Shown here: positions 1-10,398 of the stretch, piece after piece | Position numbering within the stretch: the stretch's first letter is position 1 | How the letters are laid out: every line of letters starts with the position of its first letter | Source: Paramoeba atlantica | Taxonomy: Eukaryota; Discosea | Reading direction: 5' to 3' | NCBI GenBank assembly: GCA_977017575.1 | Contig: CDRNVI010000059.1 | Coordinates: forward strand, 1 to 64,000 | Length of the DNA: 64,000 nucleotides | Notes under the pieces: generated by a model | Databases searched by the model: none | What the model saw: only the letters and a program-made list of their open reading frames with translations | Told to the model about the DNA's origin: nothing | Position numbers and translations under genes: made by a program

Positions 1-2
1 GT

Positions 3-251
3 ACCGGGTTTGAAGTCATGCGGTGGCCCCCGCAGTCCCCTGACTTAAATCCAATCGAAAACGTTTGGGGGGAACTCAAGCGGCGCCTTGCAGCGCACGA
101 TGATCCACCAAGCGGGGTCCGAGAGTTGTGGGAGAGGGTAAAAATGGAATGGGCGAACATACCACCCTCAGTATGTCGTGCCCAGGTGGACAGTATGCCT
201 GCCCGTATGAAGGCAGTGCTGAAGGCTCGTGGGGGGAATACTAAATACTAA
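3..251 (+). pseudogene. Tc1/IS630-type transposase, C-terminal end
   Basis: The reading frame is open from the left edge of the window and ends at a TAA at 249-251. It carries the Tc1/mariner signature WPPQSPDLNPIENVWG, which includes the third catalytic acidic residue of the DDE/D fold, followed by the usual basic helical tail (PARMKAVLKARGG). This is the last ~80 residues of a transposase of about 340; the rest lies to the left of the window. An ATG at 18 lies inside the domain and is not the true start. Family assignment is secure; whether the full copy is intact cannot be seen. Confidence 0.85.
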
Positions 252-536
252 TTTTAGGGGCATAATCTCTCTTGGGCGATTACGTTTCATCTATTTTTTG
301 GGACAAGATTTTCTCTATAATAGGTAGCAAAAAAACCTTTCGAATGCTAAACTTTTTTATATTCATTCTTATTTCTTTGGTAGAACGAACTGAGATGAAC
401 TATCTACGGGTACTATTAGGTGACACTCATGCCTACACTACTAGCACACATTACCAGCGCAACGGTGATATTTAATCAATAGCTCTATACAAAAGAAAAA
501 AAAACCGAAACATTCGAACGGTTTTTTTGCTGACTG

Positions 537-1872
537 TATGCCGATGATATTGTGTTCTTTTCACCTGAAAGAAAGACGCTCCAAGAAATGTTAGTAGCCT
601 TAACGAGAGTTGCAGAACGAGCTGGGCTTAAACTTAACATAGGTCCGTCAAAAACAGCTTGGATGGTAATCGGAGGACGATTGAACGTATGGACAAATGA
701 TACGATTACTCTAGGAAATTACGGCATTGTACCTAGGGCTGACTCATATCGATATCTAGGCCACATGAAACACTCGCATAAGAATCGAGCCACTTTACAA
801 GACCGTATACAATTAGCTTGGAGAGCATTTCATCGCTTAAAGCCGCTCTGGAGGGAACATTTAAGTGTAACGCTCCGCCTGAGAATATTTAATGCTCTTG
901 TAACATCAGTTTTGTCGTACGGTTTAGCCTCTTTGGTTCCGACAGGTGTAGAATTAAAGATACTTGACACAGAAGTCAATAAGATGCGCAGAATAGCGAC
1001 AGGGACGCCGTTGTGGGATGGTTATAGCAAATACCAACATGTGCGCTGTATAGGGGAGAACCGAAAGTTTCAACGCTCCTGAGAGTCAACCGCGCTAAAC
1101 TAGTTGGACACCTTTTGCGGCATGATTCCCCTATTGCGAATGTTGCATTATGGAACATAAGGGAAGAGGCACGCATACGCTCATTGACTGAAGCTTGTGC
1201 CCAGGATCTAGCAATAGATCCAATAGAAATGCACGAACGGGCACTTGATCGATGTTCTTGGCGTAATCTTATTCAGAATTTGTACCAACGACTAGAACCT
1301 ATCGCCTATTATAATCCTTTTGATTCAACTAAAAGAATAGCAGAAGTTGCAAAGATTTTGCAATCGAATCAAAACTCTCTGGAAAAATGGCACGCATTGC
1401 AGTTTCAAGAGGAGGGTGAGACACTTTGGCCCCATAACAACTTGCTTCATATATATTGTGATGGTTCAGTGAGAAAGCTTTCGAACAATATATTCGCAGG
1501 GGCATGTGCTGTAGCCTTCGAAGGAAACGAGATTCTAGCGACTAACGACAAAACATTGGACTCTATTAACGCAACACCAATACGGGCAGAGCTTTCAGCT
1601 TTCTTATTGGCATTACCAACTTGTCAAGAGAAGAACGTATCTCCGAGCATACATGGAATTTCTGGCACAATTACCGTCGCGCATATCAACTGGGTCATTA
1701 TGATGGACTTGAGAATGCCGATTTGTTGATTCAAATAAACAGTCTAGCACAGGAAATAAACAAGAAACATGAAATTCTAGTTGTCAAAGTCAGAGCACAT
1801 TGTGGTAATTCAAGGAATGAACATGTGGACCAAATTGCAAAGGAAACCAAAGTGCAACATCTGAGTCTATAA
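537..1872 (+). pseudogene. LINE fragment: reverse transcriptase end plus RNase H
   Basis: At 537 the frame reads YADDIVFF, the catalytic box of a reverse transcriptase, and continues through the RT thumb (552-1082). A second frame (about 1083-1729) carries LRVNRAKLVGHLLRH and then an RNase H start (HIYCDGS, later IRAELSAFLLAL). A third frame (to 1872) carries the RNase H end (KVRAHCGNSRNEHVDQIAK). Frame shifts near 1080 and 1640 make this a dead copy. RT followed by RNase H is the arrangement of ingi/L1Tc-type LINEs of trypanosomatids, so that clade is likely. The minus-strand element at 62996-63998 is the same family, with similar residues through the linker. Sequence 5' of 537 is not recognisable as RT; the copy is 5'-truncated. 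Confidence 0.85.
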
Positions 1873-2104
1873 GCGTCGCGGAGCCCTATATGAATATATG
1901 GAGTATCATTCTGGCACAGCAGCACAAAACATCGATGGCTCCGTCAATTTCGTCTGAACGGCAGCATCCAACAAACATATCGCCTGTGAATATTGCGTGT
2001 AAACATCCGTGTAAAGATAAAAGAAGGTGTGGTCATAAGTGTTGCAAGCGACATTTGTGAATAGCATTGAAAGGTTATTAATTTAGTGACATAATCGAGG
2101 ACTC

Positions 2105-2128
2105 TTTTTTTTTTTTTTTTTTTTTTTT
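2105..2128 (-). repeat. T24 run, probable poly(A) tail of a minus-strand retroelement
   Basis: An uninterrupted run of 24 T. Read on the minus strand it is a poly(A) tail directly downstream of the retroelement-like coding piece at 2232-2440. It suggests that the minus-strand material to its right was copied from RNA. Confidence 0.55.
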
Positions 2129-2231
2129 ATATCATGTAGTATGACTGCAGAGATTGTCACCTAAGAAAAATACACGCAGATCATGTATAAACCCCGCACA
2201 AAACGGGTTTCCCTTAAGCTTTTCATCATCG

Positions 2232-2440
2232 CTATATGCTGGCTTCCGTCCAGCTCGGGTTATCGCGGTTTTGAAAAATCGCGAAACTTCCTCGTATTGC
2301 TCTTTTGACAAGCTTCTGTCGACATTGCGAGGCGGTGGCCTTGTTACCTCCGAAAAGTGAGTTGAGCGCTCGCGTAGAGGAGTTGAGCTTCCCTCTGGCC
2401 CCCACTTCGATGACAAGAAGAAAGGTTGCCGGGTTAGTCA
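2232..2440 (-). pseudogene. Retroelement C-terminal module (EVGARGK type)
   Basis: A minus-strand frame reads TFLLVIEVGARGK followed by a short helical tail with RAIRGSFAIFQNRD. The same module, TFLLVFEVGARGK with KALRGSFIVYQHRN, ends the LINE-type RT copy at 41278-41523, so this is the tail of a related retroelement. It lies between the poly(A)-like run at 2105-2128 and the tyrosine recombinase frame at 2644-3540. Whether module and recombinase belong to one element or two is open. Confidence 0.6.
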
Positions 2441-2643
2441 TTTTCCTTTCGAGACCACTTATAACACAGTGGTGTATTATTATTATATTATCATATCTGA
2501 GGTGGGGCGGATTGTCTTCCGGTGCAAGCGGGACCACACCAACTTTAGGTTCCAAAGAGCGTCCTGCATGGCAGGTTCCCAATGTACGCCTAATCTCTCT
2601 ATGCTAGGCCTCTTAATACCGAACCCAAGTGGAACCTTGGACG

Positions 2644-3540
2644 TCAGAGTGTCCTGGTGCTCCGCTGTGTGCCGAGCGCCAAGGCAGTAGTTTCCGTCAC
2701 CCCGGAATACCGGAGCAACGTTGCCATCTGTTTGTGCTTTGATAGCTGCATTACATCCTCCATAGTGAGGTTGTTGTGTGCCACTTCTTCCATCATGGCA
2801 CGCACTGCCCCATGTTTGAGGCTGTGGGATGAGTATCCCTTGCCCAAATGGTCCCGCAGAAAATTGGTCACTCCCTCCGTAGTAACTCGACTGAAACGTT
2901 GGGTTAATTGGTGATTCTTCAAGAGTTTGTAAATTTCTTCCGTAAATTCGCCCTCGATCACCGTGAAAGAGTCCGGCCGAAACGGCTGCGCTCGGGTAGT
3001 CTTCGTATGTTGGCCCCAATGGATAACAACCCGGTCCCGCCGAAGGGTAATAACATCTCTGCGCCGCATTTTTGAAACTTCGCCCGCTCTGGAAGCCGTT
3101 TTGTAAGCGACGAGCACTACCAGCATATCGTTTGGCATTAGGGGAATTAACAGCCGGATCTGATCTTTGGAAATTGGGAGTGCTTGTCGGGTCGGTATCG
3201 CTGCCCCGGTCCTGGCGAAAGTTTTGGCTAGAAGTTCCGCATGTGTTGTAGGCTTTTGAGCCTTTGCAAGTACGGAAATTAAGTGTTTCAGGTAAGTGTG
3301 CTTGGTTTGAACGGTGATCCTTAGTCCGGAAATGAATGCGACGACGTTGTCGTCGTCGAACGAAAGATGAGCGGCTCGCATTTGTCGGAGTAATCGTACG
3401 CGGGTCATCCACGTAGTTCGGGCCCATAAATTTAGAAGATGTTTTTGCATTTCTGTTCTTGTGATTCCCATCTCCGCGAGGACATATCGCACGTCTCTCA
3501 AAAACGCGCATGTTGGTTGTGTGACGGGGGAGTCCCTCAA
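2644..3540 (-). mobile_element. Tyrosine-recombinase element relic (Crypton or VIPER/TATE-like)
   Basis: About 300 residues on the minus strand look like a tyrosine recombinase. An N-terminal helical core-binding part is followed by a catalytic part with TASRAGEV (first Arg region), SSHSLKHGAV (His box) and LSKHKQMATLLRY (second His box and nucleophile Tyr region). The tail GTQRSTRTL resembles recombinases of kinetoplastid VIPER/TATE elements, which are DIRS kin, but a Crypton origin is also possible. The recombinase part looks largely whole. No capsid or reverse transcriptase was seen directly upstream. Treated here as a fossil; age not estimated. Confidence 0.6.
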
Positions 3541-3649
3541 AACGGTTTGCGGGGTCCGTTTTGGGTGCGAAACAGGGCTGTATGTTTCCTCCGACTGCAG
3601 ATGTGTTGACTTTTTTATATTCCATTACTTTATGCGGTTTGTGTGCTCT

Positions 3650-4290
3650 AGTATTGGAGGCACAAAAACTCTGAATTAGGAGGTGATAGAGATGGAAATG
3701 TTTGATGTGAAAGTGCTAAGTTTTTTAGCCGACTTTGTCGGTATTTTGGATGGATTGGATGTGTTGACTTGCCTTGCCTTTGACTTGACTTGACTTGATC
3801 CAGCGTTATACGCTTTAAACTTGCTTTTATTATCCGCTGTACATTCTCTTGCTTCTTGCTTTGACTTAAAAAATTCTCACTGCTCTTTTTGCTCCCTAAA
3901 TTTTCTGTAAACTTGAGAAAGTAATTTCGATTCCGTCTACTGAGCACTCTAGCATACGAAACAAGGAGGAAGTATTATTACAATCAAATGGTTTCAAGAA
4001 AATAAAAGCAAAAAATACTTAACTCACAGTACATTATAGTCAACATTATTTATATTTCATACAGGTTACTGATCATGATGCGGTAGCGAAATCACTTTAA
4101 TTTTATTCTTTGTATAGACTGGCTTTTTGCCCGAGGGCGGACTTCTCCGAGTCACTTCCCGCCAGACCCCCGCAGCGCGAAATCCGATCGCGGTACCTTG
4201 GAATTCTGCTCCTGTGTCCCTCGACCGTAATATGCTCATCGTCCTCGGTGACCGCCAGCCCTGCCGCCAGTCTTGTTGTAATTTATGCTG
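3650..4290. other. Gap without a recognisable gene
   Basis: AT-rich sequence with a run of ttgacttgacttgac-type repeats near 3770-3800. I see no coding signal, RNA gene or clear repeat boundary. Confidence 0.4.
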
Positions 4291-5010
4291 CTAACGAGCA
4301 TGTTCCCCAACTGATCCGTTGGGTCCTCGATGCTTCAGAAGAAGCTGGATGAGTGGTGGTCGTGCTGGTGTTGGGGTCCTGATTGTCGCGTGAACTATTT
4401 TTTGGGAAATCTTTTGGAGGAATCTTTTTGGGGAGTGAAGAACACGGGTGCGAATTCGTCGTCGATGGTGCGTGTTCTGATGTGACTCGGTTCGCTTCTT
4501 TGGGATTCGGCGGTGATGATGCGTGTTCTGATCGAGATATGATTCGATTCGATTCGATTCTTGTATAGAAATCGGGGGCGGTGTCGTAGCGCTTTTGAAG
4601 CTAGAGAGTAGCTGGATCCCAGCGCGTGCGTCAGATTGCGTTGCATTATTTGCGAAGTAGATTTTCCTACGTCGAACGAGGTCTTTGGTCGATGCTACCA
4701 ACGGATTTGTCTGTTGATGGGGCGGTGATGGGGCTTGAGCCGATTCTTGTGCGGGATTTGGCGGCAGTGATACGCGTTCTGGCCGCGATGTTGTGACTTG
4801 ATTGGATTCTTGCGTGGGATTTTGCGGCGGTGCGTGTTCTGGCCGCGGTGTTTTTTTTTTTTTTTTTGGTACATGGAGAAAATCTTTGCCACAACCGCCT
4901 CGACCGCCACCCGGTGTCCAACCGGCAGGCCTTTCTTGGTCGAGTGAGCTGGCCACCTTCCAGTGGCAAGATGAATGGGTGTTTCCACCCACGCACCTCA
5001 GGGGAGACAC
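4291..5010 (-). CDS. Repeat-bearing ORF, probable retroelement ORF1-like fragment
   Basis: A 239-codon minus-strand frame whose middle holds degenerate repeats of about 20 residues around PRPEHAPPQNP and PAQES, encoded by about 60-bp DNA units between 4380 and 4860. The same units occur at 9275-9490, also on the minus strand, next to a frame beginning MPMLTRS. The frame contains a lysine run from an A-rich tract (4848-4867) and has no known domain. I read it as a degraded N-terminal region of a retroelement ORF, not a host gene. A codon-use test would help; function unknown. Confidence 0.3.
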   Translation of the reverse strand: MSPLRCVGGNTHSSCHWKVASSLDQERPAGWTPGGGRGGCGKDFLHVPKKKKKTPRPEHAPPQNPTQESNQVTTSRPERVSLPPNPAQESAQAPSPPHQQTNPLVASTKDLVRRRKIYFANNATQSDARAGIQLLSSFKSATTPPPISIQESNRIESYLDQNTHHHRRIPKKRTESHQNTHHRRRIRTRVLHSPKRFLQKISQKIVHATIRTPTPARPPLIQLLLKHRGPNGSVGEHAR

Positions 5011-5548
5011 CTCATTACAGGGTAGTGCGAGACTTGCATACCAGAGTTTTGTTGAATCTCGGATTGCGTCAGAGACTCTGGTAGCTCACTCGCTAAAAAC
5101 TCCACTGCTCCGGATTGTTAGTCCAGGAGCGCTCCTAGCGTGGAGAAACGAAGGACCTAGCCTAGAAAAAAGGATCTAGTCCCTTCGCCTCTCCGGGAGA
5201 TGGGGAGGGATAAAACCTCAGCTAGCACCAATGCCGTTCCACCTCCACCGAGGGGGTAGGGTTAGCGCGCTCGCTAACAACACACATGCCTCGGCAACGG
5301 GATGCTACCCCGTCTACGCCCCGGAACGCGGTTAACGACGCCGCGAACAAGGGTTGAACAGGAATAGGAACGGACACATTCCCTCCTGCCAGCTCGGAAA
5401 CCCTTACGTCGGAAGGCTGGGGTCGCCACGCCCCATCACCGGCAACGTTCCAATGCCGGGCTCCTGACCTCATCTTCCCCTTCTGACGCACCCAAAAGGA
5501 TATGCCGTGGCAATGACGATCCAGTTAGGATAAACAAAAAGGGGTGTA

Positions 5549-5860
5549 TTGCCGCTTGCACGTGTTCTGGGCGTCCAGCAAAGCCCTGTTAGTGCTGTAG
5601 AAAGAAAACATCGGAAATACGTTGTAGAGAAAGGATTAGAACCAGAGTATTTTCGTTGCATCGCTTTAACGGATTGTGGAATGTTACATGAAGATGCCAA
5701 GGTCTTGATCAAAGCCCTTGCAAAACGAGCGGATTCTGACCCAAAAGTTATACTTGAAGCTTTTCAATTGGAAAATGAAAAGTTTGCGGCTTACACTATC
5801 GTATCGCAATTGCGGAACCACATACAGGGAGAAAAATGGCTAGGTGGCATAAGCCTTTGA
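5549..5860 (+). pseudogene. LINE endonuclease-tail fragment
   Basis: The frame reads KYVVEKG, EYFRCIALTDCGMLHEDAK and later YTIVSQLRNHIQGEKW. It matches, with substitutions, the C-terminal third of the ORF at 6531-7049 (KFRCIPILYGGSLHFNTK and ILYSQLRNYLEKDK). It is therefore a second, shorter copy of the same restriction-like-endonuclease LINE tail. The upstream part is missing. A further scrap with KYVVEKG lies near 9115-9145. Confidence 0.6.
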
Positions 5861-5910
5861 AGCCAAATAATCTTCTAGTCTCCAAAGTCAAGTCTATCTC
5901 GTATTATTCA

Positions 5911-5966
5911 ACATGGGCACAGATACAGGACCCAACAACAACATGGGCACAGATACAGGACACTAA
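5911..5966. repeat. Two-copy direct repeat of a ~27-bp unit
   Basis: The unit acatgggcacagatacagga occurs twice in tandem with short linkers, directly downstream of the 5549-5860 LINE tail. It may be the 3' end repeat of that element. Confidence 0.6.
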
Positions 5967-6530
5967 ACTCTGAGGGCTATTAAAAGGACAAAATTCCTTT
6001 TTGTTTAAGAAAGAAAGGTATTTTCTTTAGAAATAGATTTTTATATGAGGAAAATCCATATAAAAAGTGGGTAGGCTTCCGGTGGGCCTAGGAGGGTGCA
6101 CACCAAAAAAAAATTATATCTACGTATAAATATACATCATCATCATACGATAATGAGAACTTGTGAAAGTAATTGAAGCATTTATATGTAGAATAAGAAG
6201 TATGCATGCTGATCGAATTATTTATGATTAATTATGCAGTGTGATTTCAAAAGACCTTTCCATTCACGCTCTTCCTCAAAAACCCCCTTTTTGTTTAATA
6301 CCCCCTTTATATACCCGTGTGGGATGCTAATCCCCACGTGGGACGTACGAAACCATGTAGTCCTTAAATAAAAAACCAAGCATCAAATAGCTCCTCATCA
6401 AACGATTCTTGCTTCTCTTTCTTTGCACCAGCCGTCGGGGAGTAAACATTAAATATACACGCCTTCATCTTTCCAATATGCATTGCTCCTTTCATAATGC
6501 GATCATTGATCTTTTCAACACCTTTCAAGC

Positions 6531-7049
6531 TTGAAAGCTGGCATTCCTTGTGAGAAGGAACCGCGCCTATATTCAACGTATCGGTGCACGCAATGCAATG
6601 AAGTAGTCGGGCCAGAATACAGGCAGACACATAGTAAAGTGTGCGGAGGGAAATCTTTTCGGCGCTCTGGACCAGATCTCGTAATTTACTGGAATGATGG
6701 AGAAATATATTACGATTTCACCGTGGTACATGAATTAGCGCCTTCAAATTTGGGAACGAAATGCAATAAGCTATTCCGGGACGCCATCAAACGAAAACAC
6801 GATACTTATGTCGCAACAAATAAAATCGCGAAAGAAAAATTCAGATGTATTCCCATCCTCTATGGTGGATCCCTCCATTTCAATACGAAGTCGCTGTTAA
6901 TGGCCCTCGCAGATGCGGGCAGCGTACCTCGACAGCAGCTTCAGCTTGAGCTACAACTTTTGCTACAGGAGCAAAATGGTGCCATACTATATTCACAACT
7001 TCGGAATTACCTTGAGAAGGACAAGGGGGCACTCCAGTTCGCTATATAA
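6531..7049 (+). pseudogene. LINE C-terminus: zinc-binding motif and restriction-like endonuclease
   Basis: The frame carries a CTQC..H..KVC zinc-binding knuckle, then RSGPDLVIYW and GEIYYDFTVVHE, which fits the PD-(D/E)xK-like endonuclease of early-branching LINEs (CRE/SLACS/CZAR and R2 groups). The ~170 residues end with the same tail as the fragment at 5549-5860. No RT domain lies upstream, so this is a 5'-truncated copy. The first ATG at 6531 is internal. In trypanosomatids such LINEs target spliced-leader genes; no such gene is visible here, so this copy was moved or its family has another target. Confidence 0.65.
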
Positions 7050-7170
7050 AGAGTTTCTAAAGAGGGGAAGAGCTTCTAAAGCCTGCAGTCAGGATAGATT
7101 TTTCAGAACTTGAGATAGTAATTGGCGCATTTACATAACATATATACATGTATATATATACATGTATATA

Positions 7171-8110
7171 TATAAACCCCCGCTCACGAAAAGTGACCCC
7201 CCTCTTTTTTTTTGTACAAATGTCCGTTTGAGCTGATTTTTGTTGCATTTTGCAGATCTCAACACAAGGACTTTGCGCGTGAAGAAATGAGACAAAAAGA
7301 AACGAATACGCACAATTTAGAGAAGAATTACCATTTTGTCACTTTTTCGCCCTTCAATCTTATACACTCCTTAAGTCCAGAATCAAAACTTAATACTGTT
7401 TTGTCGATCACTTTTTGAGTTAAAGAAGATCATGCTTTACGTACACATCGGATAAGTGAAGGTTTGTCCGATGGCGTTTGTTCGTCTACCGCCTCTTGGA
7501 CCATAGACCAGACGTTTTCTATGGGGGAAAGGTCGGGCGAGTTGGGGGGCCAGTTTCTTAGAACATCACTCATTCGATTCTCAATATACTCTTTGGAGGC
7601 ACGGGCAGTATGTGCCGTTGCTCTATCCTGTTGAAATACACTATTAGGGGGAAATCTACCTGTTTTAATGTTTCTATGTACGTCTCACTTGTAATAGATG
7701 TGTCATTGTAGATGTCTCACTTGTAATAGATGGTCACAGGACTCAAAGTGTATTCCTCACTAGATTTTTTTTCGTTCTGATATTTTTTGATTATCCTTCT
7801 AGAGACGTTAAAATCACGGGATAATTGTTTAATCGGAACACCTTCTGCCTGTCTCATCTTCAAAAGAACCTTACCACAATCCGTAAGCCCCCTTTTGGGA
7901 GCCGATATGGTGATTTTGTCATTTTTGGAAAAAAAAGTTGAAAAACCAATTATGTTTTTGTGACTAAATTTTAAAATTTTAAAATCAGCTAAAAACAGCG
8001 GGAACGTATAGATCTCGAAATTTTGAACGAAACAGTGGTATGATAACCCACCCACGCCCCTCTGTGCTAAAAATAAGGGGGGGTCACTTATTCGTGAGCG
8101 GAGGTTTATA
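7171..8110 (-). mobile_element. Tc1-type element, 940 bp, with transposase remnants
   Basis: The ends are inverted repeats beginning tataaacccccgctcacgaa on the left and the near-identical complement on the right, set in TA-rich flanks as expected for TA-targeting Tc1/mariner elements. Inside, minus-strand remnants show NWPPNSPDLSPIENVWSM (about 7480-7560) and an N-terminal helix-turn-helix piece with GVPIKQLSRDFNVSRRIIKK (about 7780-7880). The C-terminal piece lies on the correct side of the N-terminal one, but much of the middle is gone, so it is dead and probably mobilised only in trans. Confidence 0.75.
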
Positions 8111-8123
8111 TATATATATATAT

Positions 8124-9066
8124 ATAAACCCCCCACAGCGAAAAGTCACCCTCTAACTTTTCCCCCTCTAACTTTTCAGCCAAGTGTCCGTTTGAGCTCA
8201 TTTTTGTTGCATTTTGCTGTTCCCAACACAAAGACTATGCGCGTTATAGCATGAAACCAAGGCTCTCAAATGCGTGCATCCGATAGATGGATTATCACTT
8301 TCTTCACATTTTTCAAGAGGCCAATTTCTCACACTTTAACAAATTATATCTTCTCCTCCCATGAGAATTCTAATTATTTCTGTCCGTTTTTGCTGATTTT
8401 TGTTGCAAACGAGAGATCTCGTTCTCCTAGCAAAGATCTTTGCCGCTATTTTTTAATATTGACCCACTTGTGCCCCCTGGCCGCGGAGTGTTTGTTTTCC
8501 TAAATTATTGTGGTATGACGATGCAAAAAAATCAAACCTAAAAACAATTTTCTTCTTCAGTTTCTAAAATGATCTAAAAATGGTGGGAACGTGTAGATCT
8601 CAGAATTTTGAACGAGAAAATGATATCTTGACCCCCTTAGGCCCCTTCAAGCAAAAAGTAAAGGGGACAGCTTAAAAAAGTTGATTTATCACCGTTTCAA
8701 GAAAGAACCAATCAAAGAGAAATATTCCACCACGTGACAAATTGAATGTTTGTTATCTGTTTTTGATCATTTTTGTTGCAATCGAGAGAACTCGTTCCCC
8801 TAGCGAAGATCTGTGACACCATTTTCATGTTGACCCCCTTCCCCCCCTGGTCGAGGAACATGAGATTTTTTGGGTAATATTGGCATGACTATGTAAAAAC
8901 GTCATTAAAAAAATGAGTTTTAATTTGTTATCTGTGAAGAGGTCTAAAAACAGCGGGAACGTGCAGATCTCAAAATTTTGAACGAAAAAGTGGTGCCGCA
9001 ACCCCCCTAAGCCTCGTTGTACAAAAAAAAGAGGGGGGTGACTTATTCGCTGCGGGGGGTTTATAT
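8124..9066. mobile_element. Non-autonomous inverted-repeat element, copy 1
   Basis: The ends read tataaaccccccacagcgaa and its complement, with TA-rich flanks, about 940 bp apart. It shares the terminal motif style (aaacccccc...cgaa..gtcacc) with the neighbouring element at 7171-8110, from which it is separated by only a TA run. No transposase is readable. Its body recurs in reverse orientation at 47462-48271, so it is a dispersed family. Confidence 0.8.
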
Positions 9067-9261
9067 ATATATTAAGACAGCACTGATGCAGCAAGTTATT
9101 GATAAGAAGTTCAAGAAATACGTCGTAGAAAAAGGACATAGGTACCACACCCGGGTACACACACCAATAGCATCGGAAAAACTATTGGGTCTGACTGCAT
9201 GCAATACCCATGGGTTGCAGACTCAGCATTGCCATTGGGTATTTAAACAAAAAGGGGGTAT

Positions 9262-9606
9262 TTAAACAAAAAGGGGCCGCGGTGTTGTGACTTGATCGGA
9301 TTCTTGTGCTGGATTTGGCGGCGATGGTGCGTGTTCTGGCCGCGGTGTTGTGATCTGAACGGATTCTTGCGGGGGATTTTGCGGCGGTGATGCGTGTTCT
9401 GGCTGCGATGCTGTGACTTGATCGGATTCTTGTGCGGGATTTTGCGGCGGTGCGTGTTCTGGCCGCGGTGTTGTGACTTGATCGGAACTCCGAGCGCAGC
9501 AGCCACGCTTCGCGTGAGCATCGGCATGGAAAATGTCTAAGAAAAATCTAAGGCAAATGCGCGCTTCGCAGCTGGATCTAGAGGACGACGCAGTGGTCGA
9601 ATTCAT
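9262..9606 (-). CDS. Tandem-repeat ORF piece, retroelement ORF1-like
   Basis: About 3.5 tandem units of ~60 bp (9275-9490) encode PRPEHAPPQNPAQES-type repeats in one frame and HRGQNTHRRKIPHKNP in another. The upstream end in the second frame reads MPMLTRSVAAALGV, similar to MGMFTRSRAKDTGV at the start of the plus-strand ORF at 9693. The shared start motif suggests two diverging retroelement 5' ends facing outward. No known domain. Confidence 0.35.
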   Translation of the reverse strand: MNSTTASSSRSSCEARICLRFFLDIFHADAHAKRGCCARSSDQVTTPRPEHAPPQNPAQESDQVTASQPEHASPPQNPPQESVQITTPRPEHAPSPPNPAQESDQVTTPRPLFV

Positions 9607-9692
9607 ATACCAATTACGCGATATAATTTAACGATAAAGATACAGTTTCTGTACCTTGTTGGTCTTTTTTTTTTCTTATTCTCTCACCCTTC

Positions 9693-10385
9693 ATGGGCAT
9701 GTTCACCCGGAGCCGGGCGAAAGACACGGGAGTAGCTCCCGTCGTGCAGCCGCTGCCACCGTCCCGCCGGAAAAAGAAACCACCCGAGGAGCGACTACCA
9801 GCGGCACCGCCGCCGCCATCGCCGCCGCCGCCTCCCGCACTTTCGCAGCCCTCGCACCCTCCACGGCCATCTCCTCCTCCCCTTCCGACTCCCCTTCCGC
9901 CGCCCCTTCCGCCGCCGCCGCCACCGCCGCCGCCACCGCCGCCGCCACCGCCGCCGCCACCGCCGCCGCCGCCACCGCCGCCACCGCCGCCACCGCCGCC
10001 ACCGCCGCCACCGCCGCCACCGCCGCCACCGCCGCCACCCCCGCCATCGCCTCCCGCACACTCGCGGCCCTCGCACCCTCCACGGCCATCTCCTCCTCCC
10101 CTTCCTACTCCTCTTCCGCCGCCTCTTCCGCCGCACCTTCCGCCGCCGTCACCTTCGAATCCTCCGCCTCCTCCACCGCCCCCGCAACTCTCCAACAGCA
10201 TAAAAATTAAAGGATCCAACCTTTCTCTCTTCAAACTTCTTCAAACGCCGCGGCAAGCTCGCCCTGGTCAGCAAAGATGCCGACTCAAACTCGAAGCAAA
10301 ACATCCCAACAACCCGTCTCCCAGAAGATTCGCTGTCTTCAGAGGTCTGCAGCAAAACTTCGATCGCGACCGAGAAAGTCAATGA
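9693..10385 (+). CDS. Proline-rich ORF, probable retroelement 5' ORF
   Basis: Starts MGMFTRSRAK, then a basic stretch and more than 100 residues of nearly pure proline encoded by (ccg)n and (ccgccc)n. The DNA repeat spans about 9880-10035. The frame then runs out in a part whose sense continues better in the frame at 10399-10950 (offset +1). Neighbouring frames over the same DNA are alanine- or glycine-rich shadows. Repeat slippage is the likely cause of the frame change. No domain recognised. Confidence 0.4.
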   Translation: MGMFTRSRAKDTGVAPVVQPLPPSRRKKKPPEERLPAAPPPPSPPPPPALSQPSHPPRPSPPPLPTPLPPPLPPPPPPPPPPPPPPPPPPPPPPPPPPPPPPPPPPPPPPPPPPPPPPSPPAHSRPSHPPRPSPPPLPTPLPPPLPPHLPPPSPSNPPPPPPPPQLSNSIKIKGSNLSLFKLLQTPRQARPGQQRCRLKLEAKHPNNPSPRRFAVFRGLQQNFDRDRESQ

Positions 10386-10398
10386 CGTTGAAGCCCCA

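Noticed and set aside
7131-7172. TA-rich palindromic run as a replication or regulatory site
   Set aside because: tatatacatgtatata runs are simple sequence next to TA-targeting elements; no further support.
9656-10234. Alanine- and glycine-rich ORFs on both strands
   Set aside because: Shadow frames of the (ccg)n tract; the plus-strand frame at 9693 is the only one with a sensible start.
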